Below are positions 46,805 through 58,700 of a stretch of 64,000 nt of DNA, piece after piece (the stretch's first letter is position 1; the number at the start of each line of letters is the position of its first letter). This DNA comes from Brachypodium distachyon (taxonomy: Eukaryota > Streptophyta > Magnoliopsida > Poales > Poaceae). The notes beneath the pieces are model-generated. The model saw only the letters and a program-made list of their open reading frames with translations. It made no database searches and had not been told where the DNA came from. The stretch spans positions 23,263,584 to 23,327,583 of the forward strand of contig NC_016134.3 in assembly GCF_000005505.3 (NCBI RefSeq), written 5' to 3'. The translations under genes and the position numbers were made by a program.

Positions 46805-47098
46805 TGTTACGAAAATAGAAATTAAACTATAAACGAGAGAGACACGAATTTTAACGTGGAAACCCTTTCGGGAAAAACCACGGACACACGAAAGCGCAAC
46901 TTCACTATGTTGGAGTATTACGAGCATGAGACGGCAGGCCTTCTTTAGGTGTGACTACATGAGATATATATAACGGGCAATAAACATGAGTCCTAATAGG
47001 ACAACAAAAACGAGTTCAACTCGTATACCAACACAAAACCCAAATCTATCCTGCTACGTCTAACAGAGTTGGTAACGGATTCGGATCATATTTCAACA
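46805..47098 (-). repeat. 3' LTR of the TR-GAG copia element
   Basis: 294 bp, plus-strand limits TGTTACGAAA and ATTTCAACA. Contains ATATATATAACGGGC, a TATA-like box in minus reading. Confidence 0.85.
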
Positions 47099-47259
47099 AT
47101 CTCCACCTTGAGCCGAATTCCCTCCAGTAGTAGAAGAAAGTAAACACCTCCAAACAAATGAGCATAAACATCTTGTGCGTCAAAATTCATAGGACTAGTG
47201 AGTAATACCAACTAAGCCTGAGCAAAGCTCAAACTTATTGGCAGAAACTGGTTTTGTCA

Positions 47260-48479
47260 TCATATCAGCATTACAGTAATTGTCGTACCTCGAAAGTGGT
47301 AAAGGTTTGCAGTCTTCATATCACCTTTCATCACAACAAGAGAATCTTTTGTGATCTTGACGATCTCATCTCCACCTGAATACTTGTATCCTTTATTGTC
47401 AAGAGTACTCAAAGAGATAAGATTTTTCTTCAAACTCCGAATGTGGCGAACATCCGATAAAGTTCTGATGGTGCCATCAAACATCTTGATTTGAATGGTG
47501 CCAATGCCTGCAATCTCGCACGGCGAATCATCCCCCATAAACACAGAACGATTTGGCATCGCTTCATACGTTGCAAACCACTTGCGGAGTCATGTGAAAA
47601 GTACATGTTGTATCAAGAACCAAAACATCTCTCATTTTGGAATCACCGGTAACGATAACGAGAACATCACCATCAAAATCTTGTTTGCTAACAACGGTGG
47701 CTCGGGCATCATCCTCTTGTTGATCCTTCTGTTTGAATTTGTCATTCCTTTTCTCCTTGTTTTGCAACTTGTAACACGGAGATTTCATGCCCGTTTTTCT
47801 TGCAATATTTGCAAAACTTGTATTTGCCTCTATTACCATTATTTGAGCTCCTCTCATTTGTCCTGCCACGAACAGATAATCCCTCACCATGGGAAGAACT
47901 TGAACCAACGTGAAACACCATATGCTTTATCTTCTCCTTGGAGGGAAAAACTTCATAAACCTCATTAAGCGTGAGAGTATCACGACTGTATAATATGGTA
48001 TCTCTAAAATTGGTATAAGAACTTGGCAGTGAACATAGGAGCATTAAACACATATCTTCTTCATCATACTTAACTTCCATTGCCACTAGGTCAGATATAA
48101 TCTCCTTAAACTCAGTGATGTGATTTAACACATTACCTCCTTCCTGCAGTCGATGGAGAAATAACTTTTGCTTCAGATGCATTTTACTGGTGAGATCTTT
48201 TGACATGCAAATTTCTTTCAGCTTTGACCATAAAGCGGCGGCTGTCTTCTCAACCAAAACTTCTTACAAAATATTGTTGTGTAAATGAAGTTGGATTTGG
48301 GATAGAGCTTTGCGATCCTTTCTCTTCTCCTCATCAGTCCAGTTAGTAGATTTCTTTTTTGCAAAACCATCCAGTGCATCATCATCGGCTTGCGCCAATA
48401 ACGCCCGCATCTTGACTTGTCATAGAAAAAACCTTTTGTCACGATCCAACAACGGAAGGTCGTACTTGACGGTAGCCAT
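47260..48479 (-). pseudogene. Copia gag-protease, frameshifted
   Basis: Minus start at 48479 (MATVKYDLPLLDRD). The gag frame shifts near 48420 and again near 48250; the longest gag frame (48257-47742) has MSKDLTSKMHLKQKLFLHRL, matching copia UBN2-type gag. A zinc knuckle starts CKYCKKNGH but loses frame before its last Cys. The protease region has LVLDTTCTFHM where a D-(T/S)-(G/A) triad is usual (DTT here, so catalysis is doubtful), followed by MPNRSVFMGDDSPCEIAGIG and LSDVRHIRSLKKNLISLSTL. A stop follows at about 47260, roughly 150 bp before the polypurine tract. Confidence 0.8.
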
Positions 48480-48967
48480 GAGTAAATGAAACTGTACGCA
48501 CAAAGTAAGACAAGCCGAAAACAATCCTTGATTGAATTAATTTGCGGACAAAAAACTGGATAAATAGCACATAATAAAACCCGGAGTGTTCGTAGTAATT
48601 TAGACGAGAACTTTTGAACAGCACTTCACGTGTGCTGCTTGCAGACCGAATTGCTTTTGGCTCCACGTGAGAAAAGCCAATAGCAAAGATCGATTTTTCC
48701 TCTGACAGAGACTTGCTCGATCGATTTTACTCCGTGGTCTGCCTCAGTCTGCAGCGTCTGGCACTGCTGCAGTCTTCGGACGGATTGATGCTGCGCTCTG
48801 TGGAGCGTGCTGCTGCCTCAGATCGAAAAACCGAACAGGGAACCAACTCGGTGACCATGTTGGATTCGGTAATAGCAGCGGAACGGTCGATCTCGAAACG
48901 GACACCGGCGAGAGCTCGAACTCGGAGGAACGAAAAAACGACTGGCCGGAAGCCATCTGATACCACT

Positions 48968-49247
48968 TATTACGAAAATAGAGATTAAACTATAAATGAG
49001 AGACATGAAATTTAACGTGAAAACCCTCGCAGGAAAAATCATGGACGCACGAAGACGCAATTTTATTATGTTGGAGTATTACAAGCACGAGATGACATGC
49101 CGTCTTTAGGTGTGACTAGATGAGGTATATATAACGAGCAATAAACATGAGTTCTGATAGGACAAAGAAAACGAATTCAACTCGTATACCAACACAAAAC
49201 CCAAACCTATCCTGCTACTAGACACGGATTCAGATCATATTTCAACA
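48968..49247 (-). repeat. 5' LTR of the TR-GAG copia element
   Basis: 280 bp. The terminal base pair next to the primer binding site has mutated (TATTACG instead of TGTTACG on plus). Outer end ATTTCAACA before TAAAT. Confidence 0.85.
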
Positions 49248-49252
49248 TAAAT

Positions 49253-50840
49253 AAATTACTGGCAAAAATTGATGATGTTGAAGCTGAACTCAACTGACTG
49301 CGACAGGTGGCTGTGTTAGTCATGCATGGCATACTTTTTCCCCTGTTGATTTAACCGGTACTTCCAATCGTCGATGGTGTTTTTCTGCTCACAGAAGTCG
49401 TCTAACCGAGCTCTCGTCTACTCTCTTCAGTTACCCCACGTCAGCACATGCATGTCACGTTTGCAGGCCAGTCCAAGTTAAGCCCTCTAGGTCAAAAGGC
49501 AAAGAGTTATACTAACACTTATTTCATCGAGTCATTCAGAACTGATCATGGAAAATGACAAAAGGCTAGGGACACCGGCCTCCGGAGTAGGATCTAACAA
49601 ATAGTTTATGGTCGGTACATTTTGCTGAGCTCAACAGCATGGACTATGGTGATGTAGTCGCCAACAAACCCCATGTTAGCTTGCAAGGGTGGTCTATTTA
49701 TAATCCATGTCATGCTATTGGCTGAATGTGGTGTGGGGCACTTGATATCAACTCTCAAGAGTTGTTTGATCACGAAGCTTTACCAGTAAACACAACGAGA
49801 AAAGACTAAAATGGCATTAGGGGGAACAACTCCGGTCGGCCGGCCGTTTTAATAAGGACCAAAGTTTCAGATCGAACAAACAGAAAACACCAATGATGTC
49901 GGATAACATATACGCATACGTGCAAGTTCACGACCAGGAATGGATAGGGCTGTGTGTAGGACATAGCTTAATGATACAACCTTATCCTGAACCGTGCCTT
50001 TTTTTTCTATGTTCCAAACAACTTTGCATAAGGTACACGCGTGATATAACCCCATATCATGTCACATGCATGTGTATCTTCTATTCTTCTTAAACTTTTG
50101 AGTATTTCGATCCGATTTTGCAACTTCCGGCTGATTCTGTGACAGCGGCAATTCGACACTGCAATCATACAGATCAGCGTTGTACTAGCTATTTATACTG
50201 GTTGTACACCTACTTCTGGTATCGGAGAAAAAAGTACACAGTATCAGAGAAAAAAGACAGTACAGTACAATGGTGTGCAAGGCCCAGTGCACTTACTTCT
50301 GCTATCGGGCCTCCCTGAACTGGCCAGCCCAAACGGGACGCGGAGTTTGGGCTCCTGTGGTGGCATACTCCCAGTGTGTTCGAATGATGCATGGACTTTG
50401 AAAGCTGTGCTGGTTCATTTTGAAAAATCGATCAAAACAGAAGTACTATCTTCCTTCCATAATTTTTTCTCAAATCTGCTTAAAATGGATGTATTTATTC
50501 GTAAAAAACGTCTGGATACATAAAATATTTCGACAAAAATTATGCAAGGGAGACACCGACTGCTAAAAAGCTCGTCAATCCATGACTAATCATTTGATAC
50601 GGAACTAACCCTGTCGTCTGAACTTAGCCGCTCGTACGTACGTGGATGCATCAATGTATAGCCAGCCAGGCAGGCTTCGGGTCTAACCCGGTAAAGATGG
50701 ACCCGGAACCGACCACTTTTACTTTTTATTTCGTCCCGGTCAAATCTGCGCGCCAACGCACGCAAACTGTCCACCTCCCACGCCGAGTTATGCACGACTT
50801 TGCCACCCGAAAGAAAACCAACCGTGTAGGCAGGCGCCTA
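49253..50840. other. Intergenic and lipase 2 upstream region
   Basis: No gene supported; short frames only. A TCCTTCCATAATTTTTTCTC ... TACATAAAATATTTC patch near 50450-50540 resembles decayed Stowaway sequence without clear ends. Confidence 0.35.
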
Positions 50841-50850
50841 CATATATACA
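50841..50850 (+). promoter_or_regulatory. TATA box of lipase gene 2
   Basis: CATATATACA, 133 bp before the ATG, nearly the same spacing as in lipase gene 1 (136 bp). A GCGCCTA/TAGGCAGGCGCC palindromic stretch lies just upstream. Confidence 0.55.
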
Positions 50851-50982
50851 CCACTGCCACTGTACGTACTGCACTACTACTACTGATCGATCCACATTCA
50901 AGCTGAATCCACATACTGAGCCGCGCAAAGTCTTCCTACCCTCTCTTGTACGTGCACACCTCCGGCTCCGTCTCTCCCCGAG

Positions 50983-52326
50983 ATGGTGGCCGCGCGTCTC
51001 GCCGTGGCTCCGAGTTCGCCCACGAAGCGCCTCCGCGCTTGCATGCCGCCATCGGCAGCGTCCAGCACGCTGCGCCTTAGCACCAGCGCCTCGCAGAAGC
51101 CCGCAACGACGACTACGGCGATGATGGCGGCCGTGCCAGCTTCTTCCGCGGTGCCACCTTCAGTTGTACCAGATGTCGTCCGTTCCGACTTGCGGCACGC
51201 GGCAGAGGCTCTGTCGTGGCAAGAGCTGCACGGCGCCAACCACTGGCAAGGACTGCTGCAGCCGCTCCACCCGCTTCTCCGTGCCGAGGTCGTCCGGTAT
51301 GGGGAGCTCGTCGAAGCCTGCTACCGCGCGTTCGACCTCGACCCGAGCTCCAAGCGGTACCTGAACTGCAAGCACGGGAAGAAGCAGATCCTGCAGGCGG
51401 TCGGCATGGCCGACTCCGGCTACGTGGTGACCAAGTACATCTACGCAGCCCCCGACGTCCCTGCACTGCCATTCGGCGTGTGCCGGCCTTGCAGCAAGAG
51501 CCGGTGGATCGGGTACGTGGCCGTCGCCTCAGAAAGTGTGGCCGGCCGCCGGCGTACTACTGACATCCTCGTCTCCTTCCGGGGCACCGTGACGTGGTCG
51601 GAATGGCTGGCGAATTTCATGAGCGCGCTCGCCCCGGCGCGGTTCGACCCCGCCGACCCGCGCCCGGACGTCAGGGTCGAGTCGGGGTTCCTCTCACTCT
51701 ACACCTCCGACAACGACACGGGCAAATTCACCACCGGCAGCTGCCGCAACCAGCTCCTCTCCGAGATCTCTCGCCTCATCGTCGAGCACAAGGACGAGGA
51801 CGTCAGCATAACCCTGGCCGGCCACAGCATGGGGAGCTCCCTCGCACTCCTGCTTGGCTACGACCTGGCCGAGCTCGGCATGAACCAGGGTGTCCCGATC
51901 ACCGTGTTCTCCTTCGGCGGGCCGCGGGTCGGCAACCAAGAGTTCAAGAACCGGTGCGGCGAGCTCGGCATCAGGGTGCTGCGGGTGGCGAACTTGAACG
52001 ACCCGGTGACCAAGATGCCCGGCGTCGTCTTCAACGAGAGGGCTGCTAGGGTTCTGGACGGGCGGTTTGAGATGCCCTGGAGCAAGGCGTGCTACGCGCA
52101 CGTAGGCGTTGAGGTGGCACTCAACTTCTTCAAGACTGGCGATCTGGCCTGCCTGCACGACCTGCGGGCGTACATCGATCAGCTTTTGAAGTGCCCTGAT
52201 CAGGATGTCGCTACTGATTCCACGGTGAGAAGGGTGAGAGATAGGGTTGCGTCTATGTTTGAGTCGTGGAGATTGCAAATGGCGGTGATTCGCACCGGTG
52301 AGTTGCTGCGGGCGCTAGGGATTTAA
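50983..52326 (+). CDS. Plastid class-3 lipase, phospholipase A1-I type (DAD1/EG1-like), copy 2
   Basis: Predicted acyl hydrolase of 447 residues in one exon, paralogue of the gene at 33033. Residues 1 to about 80 are Ala/Ser/Thr-rich, basic, and fit a chloroplast transit peptide. The conserved core begins at [20 protein letters not shown]. Nucleophile Ser282 lies in [20 protein letters not shown], with Asp340 ([11 protein letters not shown]) and His392 (CLHDLRAYI). An insertion of about 11 residues ([14 protein letters not shown], two Cys) follows the YIYAAP motif and is absent in copy 1. The transit regions share no alignable sequence while the cores are highly similar, so the mature enzyme is under constraint. 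Substrate would be plastid galactolipid or phospholipid by family knowledge; specificity cannot be read from sequence. Confidence 0.9.
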   Translation: MVAARLAVAPSSPTKRLRACMPPSAASSTLRLSTSASQKPATTTTAMMAAVPASSAVPPSVVPDVVRSDLRHAAEALSWQELHGANHWQGLLQPLHPLLRAEVVRYGELVEACYRAFDLDPSSKRYLNCKHGKKQILQAVGMADSGYVVTKYIYAAPDVPALPFGVCRPCSKSRWIGYVAVASESVAGRRRTTDILVSFRGTVTWSEWLANFMSALAPARFDPADPRPDVRVESGFLSLYTSDNDTGKFTTGSCRNQLLSEISRLIVEHKDEDVSITLAGHSMGSSLALLLGYDLAELGMNQGVPITVFSFGGPRVGNQEFKNRCGELGIRVLRVANLNDPVTKMPGVVFNERAARVLDGRFEMPWSKACYAHVGVEVALNFFKTGDLACLHDLRAYIDQLLKCPDQDVATDSTVRRVRDRVASMFESWRLQMAVIRTGELLRALGI

Positions 52327-53640
52327 CGTACGTGTCGACTGTCGACATTGTGTATGCATTCATCTGATGATGATCACCGTAGGTGCAGCCGCTATATATA
52401 TATAGTACTAGGTGCTTTTTGCCGCTCTCCGGCAATTGTTTTCTTTGGAGTGCAGCTGGCTTCTCTCAGGGCGATCGAGCTCGATTTCTCCTCCCCGTTA
52501 GCTCCTGTTAACTAGAGGAAGAAGAGATATATGCTCTCCCCTGAACCCCACTTTCTTTGAGTTGTTATCCCTTCGAATAAATCCCGATTCAATCAAGTCT
52601 TACTCCAGTTGTAGCCCAAGATCTGCAGCAAGCTCGGTGTAGCTGCTGCTTGATGGAATCGTAGCTTTTTTTCATTTAGGAATCGTAGCTATGGTGTCGA
52701 CTCCGTCGGGAAGCGAGGAGGCCGCGTGTGCCTCAGAGCAGTTGCTGGCCACGAGGCCCACGACATTGGGCCGGCCCATGGGGCTGAATTTTCTGATCTT
52801 GTGCGTGTCGTTTCCTGCTAGCCAGGCTTGGAATTCTCCTCCCGAAGACCACGCATGTGCTGGTCATGGCAGCGAGCCTGGTACGTGCTGCTCTTCTCCT
52901 TTTTCTGGTGTACTACAGTGCTTCTTCATGGGCTTGGCTTGGTTGATTTTTCCAGGTGAGGAGGTACGTTTCGTGCTCCAAGATGAATGTCCCATGGAAT
53001 CCGTGTTGTTGTTTGTGCACTGAAGGGGGGTTCCTGGATGGCAATATCGGGGATGATTCCTTCGCTGCACATCACCCGATTGATGTCGTCTTTTGTTGGG
53101 ATTTGAAGTCTTATCAGAGGGGGGGACGTTAAAGTTTTTTCTTGCAAGTGTTTATGCTGCATGACGGAAGCTAGGCAAGATGGTGACCACTCAGAGCATG
53201 ATGAGTCTCCTTCATTCGGGTTGATTCTCGACGTCCCCAAATTCAATGTAAGAGATGATTTCAAGTTGGGCTCAGTGAAGCTTCCTTCATCTACAACTCA
53301 ACTGCTATCAAGCTCAAGTGCAGAAGCCTGCTTGATTGCTAAGAGAGAGAGTCGTTGGCTGGCTAGCACTCTCGAGGTGCTTGAAGATTCCAGCGGTGCT
53401 TGTGTGCCAAATCTCTTAATTGACCGGCCATCATCCCGTTGTGATCTTCTCATCATCGGGTCGATGTCTTTTTCATGTCTCCTATTTGTGCAGTGTGACA
53501 CTATTCGTACCTGCTCTCTTTCCGACAGCTTTGTAACCCTCCGTCCTAGCCATTTTATAATATGTATAAATCTTGTTTATTAAAAAATACATATGCATTT
53601 TTACGTGACGAATGCAATTAATATTATGTAATATGAGCAT
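52327..53640 (+). other. Intergenic with two unassigned ORFs
   Basis: Frames 52691-53023 (110 codons, MVSTPSGSEEAACASEQLLA) and 53161-53583 (140 codons, MTEARQDGDHSEHDESPSFG) are on the same strand and separated by 137 bp. The second is Ser-rich, with no motif known to me. An AT-rich end (TTTATTAAAAAATACA) follows. They could be pieces of one decayed LINE or retro-sequence, or a small host gene; nothing decides it. Confidence 0.25.
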
Positions 53641-53679
53641 GATGAATTGGCAGCTGGAGCTGAACTACTAGTAGTTCGA

Positions 53680-55650
53680 TAATGAGGGGTCTAGCGGAGG
53701 TGGCCCGTTAGTGGTGACATTTTCCATGTCACCCAACTAAGACTTATTAGTGATGAATTTTTTCAGTTCAGCATTGTTAGATCGCTCAGCGCGACCCATT
53801 AGCGGTGATGAATCATCGCTAGCGGGTCACTATCTGTGACGCCGTCAATGATGACCAATACAGCATGTTCTTGAGCCCGCATTGAAAAATTCGTCACTAA
53901 AAAGCCTTGCCTGCATGTGGCCCATCAGTGTCTGGAGTATCCATTGACGGACATGTGATCATCTGCTGAAATGTGAAAGAGTAAAGTCTGTTTTCAATCG
54001 TGAACTTGTAAAGCCGTTCAAAGTCAAACCTCCACCTCTTAATCCCTAAAATCAGCACCCCAGTAAGCCTTACTGTTCCTGCCATTTTTTTATGGAACTG
54101 TTCCTGCCATTGGTGACCTTAGAACGTATACAAATACGGATTGCCGGCAAAACCAAATAATGTCTGTTTGAAACCTTGAACTTGTAGAGCCGGTCAAAAT
54201 TGAACCTTCACCCCCTAATACCTAAAATCAACTCCCTTGTCGTACTATTCTCGGCCATTAGTGACCTTCGAACATATACAGATAATGACTACCGGCATGG
54301 CCACATTCAAGCCTGAGATCATTGACTAACTATTGTTGGGTGGATTTTGTGTGATGGAAAAATTACAAAATCACCGCTTTATTAATTACATAATGCATGA
54401 ATGACTTATATTTCAGTTGCAATCTAGTTCTTTCCGATTAAGCATATGGACACAACTAAGATAGTGAATGTGAGATTTTGTTCTCCAACAGTACCATTCG
54501 AATAGCCTATACATTTTTTAAAGCAATTGAGCCTTCCTATAGCGAGTGTCGCAATGTGATTTAGCGTCAGCTAACGTTACTAGGCTCGACCATGGCCATG
54601 TCAGCAATCCGGTATTGTAAACCTAAACATTCTTATGAGCAATATAGACCAGTAATAGTCAGAGTGCTGATTTTAAGGATGGGAAAGTGAAGGTTCAATT
54701 TCGATTGGCTCTACAAGATCAAGATTTAAAATAGACTTTACCTAGTGTGAAAAGTTACTAAGTGTCTTACCCATCAGATACGAAGGTGTCTTACCCATCA
54801 GATACGAAGGTTTAAGACCAGTGTTAATTAAGTTGTGCTGTGGTACCATGAATTATTCATGCCCAACCAGCCAACCTACAGGTGTGCCAATGACCGTCCC
54901 ATGAGGCGTGCAAAGGACGTGCCCTAGCTTCTACAGTAGCATACGTAGCAGAGAGAATGACGTGCGGGGGTTTATTTCCACTATACGCGATTCCGTGTGC
55001 GAACCTTACAAATACGATCAATTATCAACACGTACTTACGGGGTGAGTCTTCCATGTGCCCGTACCACATATGAACTGCTAGCTAGCAGTTTGATTTGTA
55101 AATTCTGACGTACGTATAACGTGCACAGTACACATTGCATACGTAAAAATGTGTGACGTGAATTGTGTGTGCCTGTGTTATGCATCCTCTATGTCCCTAT
55201 CTATAAACAAGATATTATCTGAAGACGCTTAACCCTTTGGTTAGGTTCACATCAATTCGACGGAACGCATTCATCTACTGTAGAATTAATTATTGAAGAG
55301 CTAGCTAGCCTTTACCAATCGAGATCTCTTACTAATTAACCGAGGCCACGAAACGGATATGCCAAGGAATGGAGAAACCCAGCACGCAAGTTACATATCT
55401 CATCAGTCCACACATTATCCCCCTAATATTTAAAAAAAAAAATCTAAATCCACGCCGAAAGGAAAAGAACAACACGCGCGCATGCAACATCATATTCCAT
55501 CTTCATTACTCCACATACGAATGAGAGGATGTGAGATTATTCTCTTAATGGCCACCTTAGCTAGCTAGCAGTACAGCAGGACGTCACACGCAACCCCTGC
55601 GAGAGCCGAGAGACTCGTGGTTGGCACTTGGCTGGCTCCCATACGCCAGA
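53680..55650. other. Intergenic with direct and inverted repeats
   Basis: No gene. 53690-53910 is rich in GCCCGTTAGTGGTGAC-like and GTCACTAAAAAG-like motifs seen at DNA transposon ends. A ~65-bp unit occurs twice direct (about 53999 and 54178) and once inverted (about 54670-54735). A 24-bp exact tandem duplication is at 54762-54809. The last 300 bp would hold the xylosidase promoter. Confidence 0.4.
54762..54809 (+). repeat. 24-bp exact tandem duplication
   Basis: GTGTCTTACCCATCAGATAC plus GAAG, twice in a row without mismatch. Non-coding. Confidence 0.9.
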
Positions 55651-55657
55651 AAACGCC

Positions 55658-55664
55658 TATTTAG
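55658..55664 (+). promoter_or_regulatory. Possible TATA element of the xylosidase gene
   Basis: TATTTAG about 120 bp before the ATG, inside a 14-bp palindrome CGCCTATTTAGGCG. Position fits a core promoter; sequence is only TATA-like. Confidence 0.35.
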
Positions 55665-55777
55665 GCGAACGAGCACTCCCAGCCGCGCCCTTACCTTAAC
55701 CCATCCATTATTCGTGTCACATCGTCCCCTTCCTCCTGAATCCTAATAACTTGTTATCTCGCCCGCCGCCCGGCGCG

Positions 55778-58700
55778 ATGGGACAGACCCTGCTGCTTCT
55801 GCTTCTCACGCTGCCGTCGCTAATGGCGGCGGTGGCTCTGGCGGGCGACCCTCCATTCTCGTGCGGGCAGGCGTCGTCCTCGTACGCGTTCTGCGACGCG
55901 GCGCTTCCAGTGGCGCAGCGGGCGGCGGACCTGGTGTCGCGGCTGACGGCGGCGGAGAAGGTGGCGCAGCTGGGCGACGAGGCGGCGGGCGTGCCGCGGC
56001 TGGGCGTCCCGGGGTACAAGTGGTGGAACGAGGCGCTGCACGGGCTGGCCACCTCCGGAAAGGGACTCCACTTCGACGGCGCCGTCCGCAGCGCCACCAG
56101 CTTCCCGCAGGTCTGCCTCACCGCCGCCGCCTTCGACGACGACCTCTGGTTCCGTATCGGCCAGGTAAGTATATAGTTGTACTCCGTACGTGCTTTACTT
56201 ACGCGCGCGGCCCTGTGAACTCCACGGTTTTTGCTTCTTCGGCGCCTTTTGCTTTCTCGCGTAATGTTGGTTTGGATCGTCCCTGGTTCCGGCCGGCGGT
56301 TAGTTGGCTTGCTCGGGTCCCGGGCGGGACCCATGCATCATGCATGCATGCACGCGCGTGCTTCCATGCTGGCATGCATCATGCACGGCCCTTTCTGTGC
56401 GGGGGGTTTTGATTTACTGTTGGTTTTTGATCCGTGATTGGGAAAGAGACAAAGAGTGCGGCTGTTTGTTCCTGTGGATGCTCATGCTCGTGGTTGCTGA
56501 GGATTTGCTATCGAGCTGCTCACTCCGATTCTAAATTCATGCTGTGGTTTTAAGTATAAATCTAAACTAAAACCACGACAAGTTTATGATCGGAAGTAGT
56601 ATATTTTTGTTGCTAGTTTAATTTTCTGCCACCTGCGTATTGCCCAGGCAGCTTCGTCAATGATTTCGAGTTTATTAGTGGCCCAGTAAGAACTACAGTA
56701 AATTGATATTAAACATCTAGCTGGAAAATTTATGGCACAAAACTTCTGTAAATCAGGCGGATTGGGATTGTATCTCTGATCCGGCTGGTCAGAAAAGTCC
56801 TTAGTCATTGCCATGATTAAATACTGGCCTAGGTACCATAAATTTCTTCCTTTCGTGCTTCATGGAAAACCATCATACTCTTCCCCAACTAGGACTACCA
56901 AGGCCACCAAGTTCAAAAGACGGGGACATACTTTCCTCTTAGCTGTGAATTGGGATGGCACCGCCAAGGGTGACGATCGGCGGCCTGCGAGAGTCAAATG
57001 TACGTTGTTTACTGCACAAACGTTCGGACAAACTGCCTTGTACAGCTATGCCGTTAGGCAGCTCGAAAAGGTCCAGCAAAGGGACAGCACGTGAGTACAT
57101 GGCGTACGCGGTTAGAGCCAAAGGCACGGGGAGGACGAGGAATGTTTGTGCGGGAAAGAAAAGAGGAACCTTTTCGTGTTCGGGGAGCCACATGTGAGCA
57201 ACAGATCTGATACGAATAGATCGGTCCTTTTGCCATGGTGCCTAGCCTTTTTGTTACACTGTTCTCCGTGGGAATGTACTATGGATAGTGCCCACAAGGG
57301 CACAAAAGGCCGTGCCTTTTTATAACACTGTCTCTGCTAACACCCGAAACCAATTCCAAGCGGAGTAATCCTAAAAAAACAACTAGCATCCACATTGCAG
57401 ACATCTAATATGCGTGATCAGTACGCCCACGATCTTGACGCCATGCATGTATCTAATGCTAGATACATGCATGTGGTTTGATTCTGGAAGATATTTAATT
57501 ATTAAAGGTGATTGTTGTCAAGGGTGTCTAGTTTGGCTGAATTCACGTTGGAGTTCCACAAAAAAGGTGTTAGGCGTTTCCCTAACAAGCAATAAATGTT
57601 TAGGCCGTTCTTTAGAAATTACTAATTGTTAGGTTTGTTTGCAAATGAAGCACTAGAGATTGCTGGTGTACTTTAGATATTACTAATTGTTAGGTTTGTT
57701 TGCAAATGATTAATGTAGATTTTTCGTTTTGCGCAAGTACCAACTCATCCCATTTTGTATTTGCAATTAAATCATCCAAGAGGCTGTGCATAATTAGCAG
57801 ACTTAAGTGCAAGTCTCTGTTTTTGACATCGTAAACCCATTACTAATTCTATCGTACTTAAAAGAGTTCTATTGTCTTAAAAATCATTAGCTCCATTAAT
57901 GGATTATACCTTCGGTTCACACCAATTAAAGTTCCAGCTGCAACATATAACTAGAGTATTTTGCAAAAGGCCTCGCCATGTGGCCACCAAGTAGTGTGCA
58001 TGGCAAGCATGTCTTATTGTCTTTTCCGTCCGCATACCTCCTTTTGATCTTACCTTTATCGTTCACGCTCGATTGCCTGCCATGTGAAATTCATCTCACC
58101 CTGATGCGTGCATCCTGTATTCCCATGTACAGGCGATTGGCAGGGAGGCGAGGGCGCTGTACAACCTCGGGCAGGCGGAGGGTCTCACCATGTGGTCCCC
58201 GAACGTGAACATCTACCGTGACCCGCGGTGGGGCCGCGGGCAGGAGACCCCCGGAGAGGACCCCACGACGGCGAGCCGCTACGCGGTGGCCTTCGTCCGT
58301 GGGATGCAGGGGAACTCGACGTCGCTGCTGCAGGCCTCGGCTTGCTGCAAGCACGCAACGGCGTATGACTTGGAGGACTGGAACGGCGTGGCCCGGTACA
58401 ATTTTGACGCTAAGGTGACGGCGCAGGACCTGGAGGACACGTTCAACCCGCCCTTCAGGAGCTGCGTCGTGGACGGGAAGGCCAGCTGCGTCATGTGCGC
58501 CTACACCGGCATCAATGGTGTCCCCGCCTGCGCCAACGCCGACCTCCTCACCAAGACCGTCCGGGGAGACTGGGGTCTGGACGGGTATGTACGTGTAAAA
58601 CACTTTTTTTTTGTTTACTCGATCTCTTTTGGCCCGGCCTGACTGCAATTTTCACGGGTTACAAACTTTTTCGACATTTCACGGGTCAATTTGTTTCGTG

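Larger units (their letters stand above)
46805..49247 (-). mobile_element. Complete small copia element with gag and protease only (TR-GAG type)
   Basis: Two LTRs (46805-47098 and 48968-49247) are flanked by the perfect 5-bp target duplication TAAAT (46800-46804 and 49248-49252). In minus orientation the element reads LTR (TGTTGAAATATGATC...), primer binding site TGGTATCAGA (48956-48965 complement), gag, protease, polypurine tract (AAGGTGGAGA complement at about 47101) and LTR. Total 2,443 bp with only about 1.2 kb of coding. No integrase, reverse transcriptase or RNase H region exists, and none could fit. The LTRs have clearly diverged, so it is not recent. Confidence 0.9.

Noticed and set aside
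48713..48988. 91-codon plus frame next to a copia LTR
   Set aside because: It lies antisense in the leader of the TR-GAG element and crosses its primer binding site.
51694..52278. 194-codon minus-strand frame inside lipase gene 2
   Set aside because: Shadow of the coding strand in GC-rich sequence.
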